A stretch of 64,000 nt of DNA from Azoarcus sp. DN11. Its GTDB lineage: Bacteria > Pseudomonadota > Gammaproteobacteria > Burkholderiales > Rhodocyclaceae. Location of the stretch: the NCBI RefSeq assembly GCF_003628555.1, contig NZ_CP021731.1, forward strand, positions 2,046,001-2,110,000, given 5' to 3'. The notes below the pieces were generated by a model. The model ran no database searches. It saw nothing but the letters and a program-made list of their open reading frames with translations, and had not been told where the DNA came from. Below are positions 51,532-59,966 of the stretch, one piece after another. The position numbers were made by a program, and so were the translations under genes. Position 1 is the stretch's first letter. The number at the start of each line of letters is the position of its first letter.

Positions 51532-53400
51532 ATGGACAACGGTATCGCGGCCCGGAAGGCATCGCAGCCTTCCGTCAAAATCGTGTCGCGGGACGAGACC
51601 CAGGCCAAGCTGGATCGGCGTGCGCAGAGCAGTGCGCTGATCAAGCCGCGCGACCTGTATACCACCGCCGACCGCATCGAGGCGCAGGCGCGCGCGCACG
51701 GCGACCGGCCTTTCCTCGTGTACGGCGATGCCCGCTACAGCTACGCCGAGGTCGATGCGTGGGCGAACCAGTTCGCCCACGCGATGCACGCACGAGGACT
51801 GGGGCCGGGGGACGTGTGCGCGATTGCGCTCGAAAACCGCCCGGAATTCTTCTTCGCCTGGTTCGGTGTGAGCAAGCTGGGGGCCGTGGCGGCCTTCATC
51901 AACACGCAGGTCAGCGGCCGGCCCCTCGCGCATGCGGTCGAGACCACCGGCGCGAAGGCGGTGATCGTCGGCGAGGAATGCCTGCCCAATTTTGCCGCGA
52001 CGGACGGCTTGCCCGTCGTCATGCAATGGCTGTTGCCCGATACGGAAAAGCCGGCCCCGGCGGCCCTGCGCCACGACGGCGACACGGCGTTTGCGGACGC
52101 CGTCGCACACGCGCAGCGCGATGCCTTCCCGCGCGAGCCGCGCGCCCGGCTCACGGCCGAAACGCCCGCGCTGCTGATTTTCACGTCCGGGACCACCGGT
52201 TTGCCGAAAGCCGCCCTCTACAGCCACATGCGCTGGATGTCGTCCGGCGACGTGATGGTGGATACCATCGACGCGGTTGCCGACGACGTCTTCTACTGCT
52301 TCCTGCCGCTCTACCACGGCGCGGCGGTGACTTCGATCACTTCCACCGCGCTGAAGGCGGGCGCCGCCATCGTGGTGCGCAGGAAGTTCAGCACGCGCGA
52401 GTTCTGGAACGACGTGCGCCGCTACGGTATCACCGTGTGCCAGTACATCGGCGAGATCTGCCGCTATCTGCTCAACCAGCCGCCTTCGGGCCGGGATCGG
52501 GAACACGGCCTGCGCTGCATGATGGGCGCAGGCCTGACGCCCGAATCGTGGCTGCGCTGGGTCGAGCGTTTCGGGCCGGTCCAGATCTTCGAGGGCTGGG
52601 GCTCGACCGAGGCGAACGCCAACCTCATCAACGTCGACAACCGCATCGGCTCTTGCGGCCGCGTGCCGTACTGGGAGAAGACCAATTTCCGTCTGGTGCG
52701 CTACGACCTGGAAAGCGGTGAGCACGTGCGCGACGCGCGCGGTTTCTACCTGCTGTGCCAGCCCGGCGAGGTCGGGGAGGGCATCGGCTACATCGTCGAC
52801 CACCCGGACATCGGCGGCGGGCGTTTCGAGGGCTACACCTCCGCCGAGGCGACCGACAAGAAGATCCTGCGCAACGTCTTCGTCGAAGGGGATACCTACT
52901 GGAGCTCCGGCGACCTGCTGCGTTACGACGACGACGGCTATTTTTACTTCGTCGACCGCATCGGCGACACCTTCCGCTGGAAGAGCGAGAACGTGTCGAC
53001 GATGGAGGTGGCGGATGCGTTGGCCGACTATCCCGGCGCGGAATTGATCAACATCTACGGGGTGCAGGTGCCCGGCCACGAGGGACGCGCGGGCATGGCG
53101 GCGATCGTGATGCAGGACGGGCACGCGTTCGATCCCGCAGGCTTCTATGCGCTGACCGAGGCGCGCCTGCCGCGCTACGCGGCGCCGCTCTTCGTGCGCG
53201 TGTCGCGGGCGGCCGATCTCACCACCACCTTCAAGCTGCGCAAGGTCGATCTGCAGCGCCAGGGTTACGACCCCGCCGCGTTCGACGACCCTCTGTATGT
53301 CCGCAGCGAAACGGAGCGCACCTACCTGCCGTATTCGGCCGAGGTCCTGGAAGAAGCCGGTCTGTCCCCGTTCGGTGCCGTCACGGGGGTCGCCATATAG
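51532..53400 (+). CDS. Very-long-chain/steroid acyl-CoA synthetase (FATP type)
   Basis: A 622-residue AMP-forming ligase of the FATP/VLACS branch, with IFTSGTTGLPKAALYSH, EGWGSTEANANLINVDNR and GDTFRWKSENVSTMEV. Actinobacterial FadD17/FadD19 and vertebrate bile-acid CoA ligases belong to this branch, so it may activate the steroid side-chain carboxylate. The ATG at 51532 has GGAGA 7 bases upstream. The stop codon forms the first bases of operator site 8. Confidence 0.87.
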   Translation: MDNGIAARKASQPSVKIVSRDETQAKLDRRAQSSALIKPRDLYTTADRIEAQARAHGDRPFLVYGDARYSYAEVDAWANQFAHAMHARGLGPGDVCAIALENRPEFFFAWFGVSKLGAVAAFINTQVSGRPLAHAVETTGAKAVIVGEECLPNFAATDGLPVVMQWLLPDTEKPAPAALRHDGDTAFADAVAHAQRDAFPREPRARLTAETPALLIFTSGTTGLPKAALYSHMRWMSSGDVMVDTIDAVADDVFYCFLPLYHGAAVTSITSTALKAGAAIVVRRKFSTREFWNDVRRYGITVCQYIGEICRYLLNQPPSGRDREHGLRCMMGAGLTPESWLRWVERFGPVQIFEGWGSTEANANLINVDNRIGSCGRVPYWEKTNFRLVRYDLESGEHVRDARGFYLLCQPGEVGEGIGYIVDHPDIGGGRFEGYTSAEATDKKILRNVFVEGDTYWSSGDLLRYDDDGYFYFVDRIGDTFRWKSENVSTMEVADALADYPGAELINIYGVQVPGHEGRAGMAAIVMQDGHAFDPAGFYALTEARLPRYAAPLFVRVSRAADLTTTFKLRKVDLQRQGYDPAAFDDPLYVRSETERTYLPYSAEVLEEAGLSPFGAVTGVAI

Positions 53401-53414
53401 TCCGTTTGGACGAT
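53398..53414. promoter_or_regulatory. Operator motif site 8
   Basis: TAGTCCGTTTGGACGAT, core GTCC-N4-GGAC. It overlaps the stop of the FATP-type ligase and precedes the small-protein gene at 53535. Confidence 0.72.
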
Positions 53415-53534
53415 GTGCGCCGCTGCCCGGCGGTGCAACGTGGGTTACAGGCCGTCCCCGCCGCCGCCCCGCGGGAACGGCCGATCGCATCAGTCAATAG
53501 AGAGACCCGTCAGAGGTCCGACTGGAGAGAGACA

Positions 53535-53714
53535 ATGACGATCAAGCTGCTCGTATTGGGCGCCGTGTGCGCCTTCTTCGGCTCCCAGTGGTTCAAGGGG
53601 GCTGCCTCCGACAACGTCGCGAACTGCGCTGCCGCCGGGCACCACTGCCCGGGTGCGATGATGGTCAGCGGCGCTTCGCCCGACCGGTTTTTCGGGGCCC
53701 TGACCATGCGCTAG
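53535..53714 (+). CDS. Small hydrophobic protein of unknown function
   Basis: A 59-residue protein with an N-terminal hydrophobic segment (IKLLVLGAVCAFFGSQWF) and a short polar part with two Cys and a HH pair (NCAAAGHHC). GGAGAGAGACA gives a good ribosome-binding site. It follows operator site 8 by 120 bases, so it may belong to the steroid regulon. No family is recognised. It could be membrane-inserted or exported. Confidence 0.6.
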   Translation: MTIKLLVLGAVCAFFGSQWFKGAASDNVANCAAAGHHCPGAMMVSGASPDRFFGALTMR

Positions 53715-53766
53715 CCGCAGGGATCGCCGGGCAGGCAATTTCAGCCCCCGCGGCGCGGGGGCCTAC

Positions 53767-54054
53767 TCACATCATCGCGGCCATCGCGAACGGCACTCCG
53801 ACTACACCGGCCCACCCCAACCGTCCCCAGAACGCGAGGGGCGCTGACTGGTGGTTCCACAGCCCCAGCGCGCCAAAGGCGCCCATCGCACCCGCGCCTT
53901 CTACCCAGATGCCGCTCAAGCCGGCCAATCCCAGCAATGCCAGCAAACGGATCGCCGCGCCGGGGCGATGAGCGGTCACCGGTGATTTGATCCCGGCCAG
54001 GCCGGCAAGTCCGATCAGGCCGACAAGGCCGATCCACGGAGTGATGTTTTCCAC
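53767..54054 (-). CDS. Small membrane protein of unknown function
   Basis: A 95-residue, Gly/Ala/Leu-rich protein with probably three membrane segments (WIGLVGLIGLAGLAG, LLALLGLAGLSGIWV, LGWAGVVGVPFAMAA). It begins with GTG, preceded by GAGGAG at good spacing. It is convergent to the 53535 gene and divergent from the thiolase-like gene at 54290. No known family is recognised. The biased composition makes chance coding possible, but the start signal and position favour a real gene. Confidence 0.55.
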   Translation of the reverse strand: MENITPWIGLVGLIGLAGLAGIKSPVTAHRPGAAIRLLALLGLAGLSGIWVEGAGAMGAFGALGLWNHQSAPLAFWGRLGWAGVVGVPFAMAAMM

Positions 54055-54193
54055 GTCGCTGTCTCCTCGAAAACGCGTCGCCTCGGCCGAACTCGGCCGG
54101 CTTTCGCGCCTGCGATGCTTCCGCTACGGTCCATGGCGCGCATCATTCGATCGGACTAGGGTGCAGGCAGGCATTGCGAAACGTCCGTGATGC

Positions 54194-54210
54194 CTAGTCG
54201 ATTTGAACGA
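54194..54210. promoter_or_regulatory. Operator motif site 9 (weaker)
   Basis: TAGTCGATTTGAACGAT, 14 of 17 bases as in site 8, 80 bases before the thiolase-like gene. Its position fits the others. Confidence 0.5.
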
Positions 54211-54289
54211 TTACCGCACCAATGCCGCTATGGCATCGTTGCCCCATCGCCGGCAACGGCAACGGCAAAAATCGCGAACAGGGGCTGAC

Positions 54290-55501
54290 ATGGGACTGAA
54301 AGGACAAGCCGCGATCGTCGGGGCGGCGCAGTACAGGCCGGAAAAATACGCGACCGCGCCGCGCATGTTCCACCTCGAACAGGTGGCGGATCTCGCGGCG
54401 CGCGCGCTGCAGGACGCCGGGCTGAAGGCGTCGGATCTCGACGGCCTCGTCATCAACGGGCCGCAGTTCCACGAGGCTTCCGTGTTCGTGCCGGCGATGG
54501 CGGCCGAGTACCTCGGGATGAAGTTGAACTTCGCCGAGGTCGTCGACCTGGGCGGCACCACGTCCGTCGGCATGGTGTGGCGCGCGGCGGCTGCGATCGA
54601 ACTCGGGCTGTGCCAGGCGGTGCTGTGTGTGCTGCCGGCGCGCATGGCGCCCTTCGGCCCCGACGAGGATCCAGCGTGGATGGCGCGGGCGATGCGCTAC
54701 GGCGGGCACAGCACCGCCTTCGGCGCGCCCGAGGCGGAATTCGACCTGCCCTACGGCCACATGGGCCAGAACACCGGCTACGCGATGATCGCGCAGCGCT
54801 ACGCGGCCAAGTACGGCTACGACCCGCTGGCGATGGCGAAGATCGCCGTCGATCAGCGCACCAACGCGCTGACGAACCCGGACGCGATGTTCTTCGGCAA
54901 GCCGCTCACGGCGGAAGAGGTGCTGGCGAGCAAGATGGTCGCCGATCCGCTGCACGTGCTGGAGATCGTGATGCCGGTCGCCGGCGGCGCGGCGGTGATC
55001 GTCGCGTCGAAGGAACTCGCGGCGCGTGCGCGCAACCGTGGAGCCTTCGTCACGGGCTTCGGCGAGCATCTCGCCTTCAAGTCGCCGTCGTATGCGGCCG
55101 AGATGACCGAGACCCCGATCGGGCCGGCCTCGCGGCGCGCCTTCGAGATGGCGGGCATCAAGCCGGGCGATGTCGACGCGGCGCAGATCTACGACTGCTA
55201 CACGATCACGGCGCTCCTCACGCTCGAAGACGCCGGCTTCTGCGAGAAGGGCGAAGGCATGCGCTTCGTGCGCGAGCACGACCTCACTTGGCGCGGTGAT
55301 TTTCCCATGAACACCCACGGCGGCCAGCTCAGCTTCGGCCAGGCCGGATCGGCCGGCGGCATGTCGCAGGTGATCGAGGCCTTCACCCAGCTCGCCGGGC
55401 GTGCGGGCGACCGTCAGTTGAAGCGTTGCGACCGGGTGTATGTGTCCGGCACCGGCGGCGTGATGAGCGAGCAGGGCGCCTTGATCCTGCAGGGAGCGTG
55501 A
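54290..55501 (+). CDS. Thiolase-like protein of the SCP-x/Ltp family
   Basis: A 403-residue thiolase fold beginning MGLKGQAAIVGAAQYRPEK, with MPVAGGAAVIVASKE, QIYDCYTITALLTLEDAGF and MNTHGGQLSFGQAGSAGG. It lacks the Cys-nucleophile motif of classical thiolases at the usual place, like the Ltp2-type aldolases. The ATG at 54290 is used because the earlier in-frame ATG at 54203 lies inside operator site 9. It overlaps the DUF35-MaoC gene by TGATG, so it probably acts on the product of that protein, as Ltp2 does with ChsH2. Confidence 0.82.
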   Translation: MGLKGQAAIVGAAQYRPEKYATAPRMFHLEQVADLAARALQDAGLKASDLDGLVINGPQFHEASVFVPAMAAEYLGMKLNFAEVVDLGGTTSVGMVWRAAAAIELGLCQAVLCVLPARMAPFGPDEDPAWMARAMRYGGHSTAFGAPEAEFDLPYGHMGQNTGYAMIAQRYAAKYGYDPLAMAKIAVDQRTNALTNPDAMFFGKPLTAEEVLASKMVADPLHVLEIVMPVAGGAAVIVASKELAARARNRGAFVTGFGEHLAFKSPSYAAEMTETPIGPASRRAFEMAGIKPGDVDAAQIYDCYTITALLTLEDAGFCEKGEGMRFVREHDLTWRGDFPMNTHGGQLSFGQAGSAGGMSQVIEAFTQLAGRAGDRQLKRCDRVYVSGTGGVMSEQGALILQGA

Positions 55502-56469
55502 TGAAGATGTCGATGAATAAACCGATGCCGGTGGCGACCGAGATCTCGGCCCCGTTCTGGAATGCGCTGAAGGAGGGCGTGCTGCGGATCCCGCACTGCA
55601 CCGCCTGCGGCCACTGGATCTTCTACCCGCGCCGCCACTGCGACCGCTGCTTCTCGCACGCCGTCGAATGGCGCGAAGTGTCGGGCGCCGGCCAGCTCTA
55701 TTCCTACACCGTCGCGCGCATCCCGACGCTGCCCGACTTTGCCGACGAAATGCCGCAGAAACTCGCGGTGGTCGAACTCGACGAAGGCGTGCGCATCAAC
55801 ACCACGCTGGTCGGCCTGAACGAAGACGAGATCCGCATCGGCATGCGCGTGAAGCCGGTGTTCGACAAGGTGCGCGCGGACGGCGCGACGCTGCTGCGCT
55901 TCACCGCCGCGGACGGCGATTTTCCGGCGCGTATCGACAGCACCCCGCAAGCGCTCGCGGCCGCCGCGGACGCCCAGCTGGCCGCGGAAATCGCGGCGAC
56001 GGACGTGCGCCGGGTGCGCTTCGACGACGAGGCGGCGATGAAATCGCTGGTGAGCGACGCCTTCACCCCGTGGAGCAACCAGGTCGTCGTCGACCAGGTG
56101 CTGATCGACGAATTCGCGAAGCTTTCCGGCGACGACTACTGGATCCACACCGATCCCGAGCGCGCCGCGAAGCAGAGCCCCTTCGGCGGCACGATCGCGC
56201 ACGGCGCGCTGGTGCAGATCCTGCAATCGCGCCTCAAGATGCCGCTCGGCTTCGAGGTCACCGGCTTCAACAACATGGTCAATTACGGCTCCGACCGCCT
56301 GCGCTTCCCCTCACCGGTCCCCGCCGGCTCCCGCATCCACGCGCGGGCGCGAGTGAAAGCGGTCGAGAAGCTCGCCAAGGGCATGCAGCTGACGCTGGAA
56401 GTGACGACCCATGTCGTCGGCAACGAACGCCCGTCGGTCATCAACGATCTGGTGATTCTGTATATGTAG
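55501..56469 (+). CDS. DUF35-MaoC fusion protein
   Basis: A 322-residue protein with the reverse domain order of the 4983 gene. An N-terminal DUF35 domain has a zinc ribbon (CTACG...CDRC) and an OB fold with YSYTVARIP. A C-terminal MaoC domain has GDDYWIHTDPERA, where the Asp/His dyad is intact, and PFGGTIAHGALVQ. It is probably both hydratase and scaffold for the upstream thiolase-like protein. The substrate is presumably a second steroid or ring-derived CoA ester. Confidence 0.87.
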   Translation: MKMSMNKPMPVATEISAPFWNALKEGVLRIPHCTACGHWIFYPRRHCDRCFSHAVEWREVSGAGQLYSYTVARIPTLPDFADEMPQKLAVVELDEGVRINTTLVGLNEDEIRIGMRVKPVFDKVRADGATLLRFTAADGDFPARIDSTPQALAAAADAQLAAEIAATDVRRVRFDDEAAMKSLVSDAFTPWSNQVVVDQVLIDEFAKLSGDDYWIHTDPERAAKQSPFGGTIAHGALVQILQSRLKMPLGFEVTGFNNMVNYGSDRLRFPSPVPAGSRIHARARVKAVEKLAKGMQLTLEVTTHVVGNERPSVINDLVILYM

Positions 56470-56506
56470 TTTTGTAGTGCTCTCGTAGTGGTCCTCTCCT
56501 TATTGG

Positions 56507-56539
56507 CCGCTCTGCCCGTCGGGTGAGCGGTTTTTTTTT
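56507..56539 (+). terminator. Rho-independent terminator with IS insertion in its T-tract
   Basis: CCGCTC (56507-56512) pairs with GAGCGG (56525-56530), with an inner CCC/GGG pairing, followed by nine T. The ISL3-like element begins directly after the T-run, and the T-run reappears beyond the other end. Confidence 0.85.
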
Positions 56540-57850
56540 GGTTCATCGCGTTTTTCCGGGGAAGGCGGCCTTGATCTTCAGGAAGAAATAGGCTGAGTCG
56601 CGGAACCCGTAGGCCATGCGCTTGATGACCTTGATGCGGTTATTGACGCCTTCGAGGACGCTGGTGTTGAGCGGGAAGATGGCTGAGGCGAGAATGCCTC
56701 GTAGGTACTTGCGCAGCCGTTTGGCGAAGGCGATGGCCGGCGCGATCCCGCTGTCGATGGCCAAGCGATACCAGTGCTTCCATCTTCGTGCCCCTTCTCG
56801 CACGGTCGGGGCGAACCAGACTTCCTTGATGGCCGTCTTGAGAAGATAGACAGTGGCCAGTGGCGCGTTGGCCGCCAGCAACTCGTCAAGCTTGACCGCC
56901 TGCTCGTTGCCGAGGTTGTCGCGGTTACGCAGCAACAGCCAGCGAGAGCGCTTGATCACCTGACGCTGTGCCGGCGCGCTGCGCAAGGCGTTGGCCTGAT
57001 CGACCCGCACCCGATCGACCACTTCCCGACCGAAGCGCGCGACGACGTGAAACAGGTCATAGACTACTTCTGCGTTCGGACAATGGGCTCGCACCTCCAG
57101 ATCGAAGGCGGTGTTCATGTCCATCGCGACGGCTTCGATGTGTTGGCAGCCTTCTTCGCCGAGCAGTTCGAAGAATGGTCGGATCGCCTCGCGACTGTTG
57201 CCTTCTCCGACCCACAGCACCCGCATGCGTTCAGCATCCATGATCACCGTCGCGTAGCGGTGTCCCTTGTGCAGGGCGAACTCATCCATCACCAGCCGAC
57301 GCACCCCTGGGCCTCGAAATCGCCGTACCGGGCCTGCAGGCGTCGCTGGTCGATGCGCTTGATGGTGTGCCAGTGCAAACCGGTCAGTTCGGCAACATGG
57401 GCAATCGGCAGCATCTGTACGAGCGCCTGGACCCAGGCTCGCAGTCGGTGCGTGATGCGCTCGCCCGCATCGAGCCAGCTCAGCCGCTCGGCCGCACGCG
57501 CGCCGCACTGATAGCAGTCGAGCCGCCGGATCGGCACGTCCAGCCAGACCCGTCGGTCAAACCAGTCTCGGTCGCGCACCCGGCGCCGCCGTCGCTCATG
57601 AATCAGGACGCACTCACTGGCGCAACGCCCGCATCGGGGACGGTAAGAGGGGACTTCAGAAAGGGACAGAAGCAGCGAACCGTCGGTTCGCTCCTGGGAT
57701 GAATCGACGACATGGCCTTCCCAGAAGACCAGGCCCAACATAGCATCTCGCATGACGGGGAAGAGGAAGGGGATCGGTTTGTTTGGCGACTGCCAATCTA
57801 CCAACCTCCGACCCGTCAACCTCTACTTTCCCCAGATCGCGCGAAGAACC
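56540..57850 (-). mobile_element. ISL3-family-like insertion sequence
   Basis: A 1311-base element. The left end GGTTCATCGCG...GGGGAAGG and the reverse complement of the right end, GGTTCTTCGCG...GGGGAAAG, are imperfect inverted repeats of about 25 bp. Eight T on each side (56532-56539 and 57851-57858) fit an 8-bp target duplication in an A/T run, as known for ISL3 elements. It contains one transposase gene, which carries a frameshift. Confidence 0.85.
56543..57819 (-). pseudogene. ISL3-type transposase, frameshifted
   Basis: The first part encodes a zinc-ribbon N-terminus (RCGRCASECVLIHER...CYQCGA) and a helix-turn-helix (ELTGLHWHTIKRID). The second encodes the DDE domain (VMDEFALHKGHRYATV, VAMDMNTAF, LFHVVARF, LEGVNNRIKVIKRMAYG). 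Near 57305 the frame breaks after GDFEAQG: a run of four G on the coding strand would need five to join the parts. ISL3 transposases are normally single reading frames, so this copy is probably inactive unless the base loss is a sequencing error. The true start may be an internal ATG near 57753. Confidence 0.82.
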
Positions 57851-58086
57851 TTTTTTTTGGCGTGGCGGGAGGACGAAATCTACGTCACGATTGCCCTGCA
57901 GCGCGTCGGTCAGGCGAGGCCAGGTTGTACCGGATTACCCGCCCTGTAGCCTCATCAATCCACAACTCCCGGCGGAAAGTCGGCCGGCAGTCGCCCGCCG
58001 ACGCGGTCGATGACGGCGGGGAGGCGGGAGGTGATGGCTCCCATGTCCGGGCCGTGACAGCGCGGCGCCAACGTCCCTCTGCTGTT

Positions 58087-58103
58087 TAGTCTCAACGGAC
58101 GAT
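58087..58103. promoter_or_regulatory. Operator motif site 10
   Basis: TAGTCTCAACGGACGAT, identical to sites 3 and 7, 71 bases before the hsaC start. The 236 bases between the insertion sequence and this site show no gene. Confidence 0.75.
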
Positions 58104-58173
58104 GAGCGTGCGGCGGCTCGTCGCGAAAATGGCTTCCATACCGGCAAGTGCCGGGCTCATGGGAGCCGGAGAC

Positions 58174-59064
58174 ATGATCGATATTCGCGGTCTGGGTTAC
58201 ATCGTCGCCCAAACCGATCAGCTCGCCGAATGGCAGGGCTATGCGCAGGACGTGCTGGGCATGATGACCGCATCGGCACCCGGCGGCGGCATGTACGTGA
58301 AGATGGACGAGCGTCCGTTCCGCATGCTGGTGGTCGAAGGGGCCGAGCGCCGTTACCTCGTGTCGGGCTGGGAGCTGGCGGACGAGCGCGCCTTCGATGC
58401 CGCGATCACCGTGCTCGAACAGAAGCGCGCGAAATGGGAGCCGGCGTCGGCCGGGCTGTGCGAGCAGCGCGGCATGCAGGCCATCGCGATCGTCATCGAT
58501 CCTGCCGGCAACCGCCACGAACTGGGCTGGGGCCATCGCTCCGATTGCCTGCCGTTCGTGTCGCCGCAGGCCGTGCCGCGCTTCGTCACCGGCGACATGG
58601 GGCTGGGCCACACCGTGCTGCCCGCGCCGAATTTCGACGAGACCGTGGCCTTCCATCGCGAGGTGCTCGGCTTCGGCGTGTCGGACATCTTCAATTTCCG
58701 TCCTGATCCGGCCGGCCCGGCGGTGCGCATCCACTTCCTGCACTGCGCCAACGCGCGTCACCACAGCCTCGCGCTGGCCGAATATCCGATGCCGTCGGGC
58801 TGCGTGCACGTGATGGTCGAAGTCGATTCGATGACCGAGGTCGGGCGTGCGCACGACCGCCGCATCGCACAGGGCGTGCCGCTGTCGGCCACACTCGGGC
58901 AGCACCTCAACGACCGCATGATCTCCTTCTACATGAAGACGCCGTCGGACTTCGACCTCGAATACGGCTACGGCGGGCTGCAGGTCGACTGGGCGCGCCA
59001 CACCGCCTTCGAATTCACGCGCGTGAGCCTGTGGGGCCACGACTTCTCGGTCGGACAGAAATAA
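58174..59064 (+). CDS. hsaC: Extradiol ring-cleavage dioxygenase (HsaC/TesB-like)
   Basis: A 296-residue two-module dioxygenase. Iron ligands H146 (GLGHTVL), H212 (VHVMVEV) and E263 (DLEYGYGG) match the BphC/HsaC set, and HSLALAEYP is shared with steroid and biphenyl enzymes. It cleaves the catechol A ring of 3,4-dihydroxy-9,10-seco steroids. The ATG at 58174 is chosen because GGAGCCGGAGAC precedes it; an earlier in-frame ATG (58102) overlaps the operator. It starts the operon that encodes the IpdAB-IpdC-EchA20 ring-degradation enzymes. Confidence 0.88.
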   Translation: MIDIRGLGYIVAQTDQLAEWQGYAQDVLGMMTASAPGGGMYVKMDERPFRMLVVEGAERRYLVSGWELADERAFDAAITVLEQKRAKWEPASAGLCEQRGMQAIAIVIDPAGNRHELGWGHRSDCLPFVSPQAVPRFVTGDMGLGHTVLPAPNFDETVAFHREVLGFGVSDIFNFRPDPAGPAVRIHFLHCANARHHSLALAEYPMPSGCVHVMVEVDSMTEVGRAHDRRIAQGVPLSATLGQHLNDRMISFYMKTPSDFDLEYGYGGLQVDWARHTAFEFTRVSLWGHDFSVGQK

Positions 59065-59075
59065 GGACGCCATCA

Positions 59076-59954
59076 ATGGACAAGCGGATGACAACGGCGG
59101 ATGTCGCCGGCGCGCTGCGCGACGGCATGACGGTCGGATTCGGAGGATGGGGGCCGCGGCGCAAGCCGATGGCGATCGTGCGCGAGATTCTGCGCTCGCC
59201 GGTGAAGGACCTGACGGTGGTCGCCTACGGCGGGCCGGAGGTCGGCATGCTGTGCGCGGCGGGGAAGGTGAAGAAGCTGGTGTTCGGCTTCGCGACGCTC
59301 GACGCGATCCCGCTCGAACCGTATTACCGCAAGGCGCGCGAGGCGGGCGAGCTGAAGGAATTGATGGAGCTCGACGAGGGCATGTTCCAGTGGGGCCTGC
59401 GCGCCGCCAGCATGCGCCTGCCCTTCCTGCCGACGCGTTGCGGCCTTGCGACCGATGTCGTGAAGCTCAACCCCAAACTACGCACGATCCGTTCGCCCTA
59501 CGACGACGGCGAGGTGCTGATCGCGATGCCGGCGCTGAAGCTCGATGTCGCGCTGCTGCACGTGAATGTCGCCGACCGCCTCGGCAACACCCTGGTGACC
59601 GGGCCCGATCCCTACTTCGACCACCTCTTCGCACGCGCGGCCGAGCAGTGCTACGTGTCCGCGGAGCGCGTCGAGGAGCGGCTGCAGCTCGATGCCGCGA
59701 GCGCGCGCAGCAACACCTTCGAGCGCTACCTCGTGACCGGCGTCGTCGAGGCGCCTTTCGGCGCGCATCCGACCTCGTGCCCGTCGGACTACGGCTGGGA
59801 CATGAGCCACTTCAAACGCTACGCGGCAAGCGCGGGCGAGGAGGGCGGCTGGCAGGCCTATGTCGACGAGTTCGTCGCGCCGGGCGAAGCCGCCTACCAG
59901 GAAAAGAACGGCGGGGCCGCGCGTCTGGCGACGCTGCCGCTGCCGGTGTTCTGA
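59076..59954 (+). CDS. ipdA: CoA-transferase-family hydrolase, alpha subunit (IpdA)
   Basis: A 292-residue family I CoA-transferase alpha-type subunit with GMTVGFGGWGPRRKP at its start and LHVNVADRLGNTLVTGPDPYFDHLFARAAEQ. IpdA and IpdB form a heterotetramer that hydrolytically opens the last carbocycle (COCHEA-CoA), a retro-Claisen reaction unusual for this family. Size and the adjacent ipdB gene match the actinobacterial pair. It follows hsaC by 11 bases. Confidence 0.88.
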   Translation: MDKRMTTADVAGALRDGMTVGFGGWGPRRKPMAIVREILRSPVKDLTVVAYGGPEVGMLCAAGKVKKLVFGFATLDAIPLEPYYRKAREAGELKELMELDEGMFQWGLRAASMRLPFLPTRCGLATDVVKLNPKLRTIRSPYDDGEVLIAMPALKLDVALLHVNVADRLGNTLVTGPDPYFDHLFARAAEQCYVSAERVEERLQLDAASARSNTFERYLVTGVVEAPFGAHPTSCPSDYGWDMSHFKRYAASAGEEGGWQAYVDEFVAPGEAAYQEKNGGAARLATLPLPVF

Positions 59955-59966
59955 GGAGACTCCGCG

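Noticed and set aside
57289..57508. Programmed -1 frameshifting in the transposase
   Set aside because: The run is only four G on the coding strand, without a slippery heptamer, and ISL3 transposases are normally single frames; a lost base is simpler.
58102..58173. Earlier ATG for hsaC at 58102
   Set aside because: It lies inside operator site 10 and the 24 added residues are unlike the family; the ATG at 58174 has a good ribosome-binding site.
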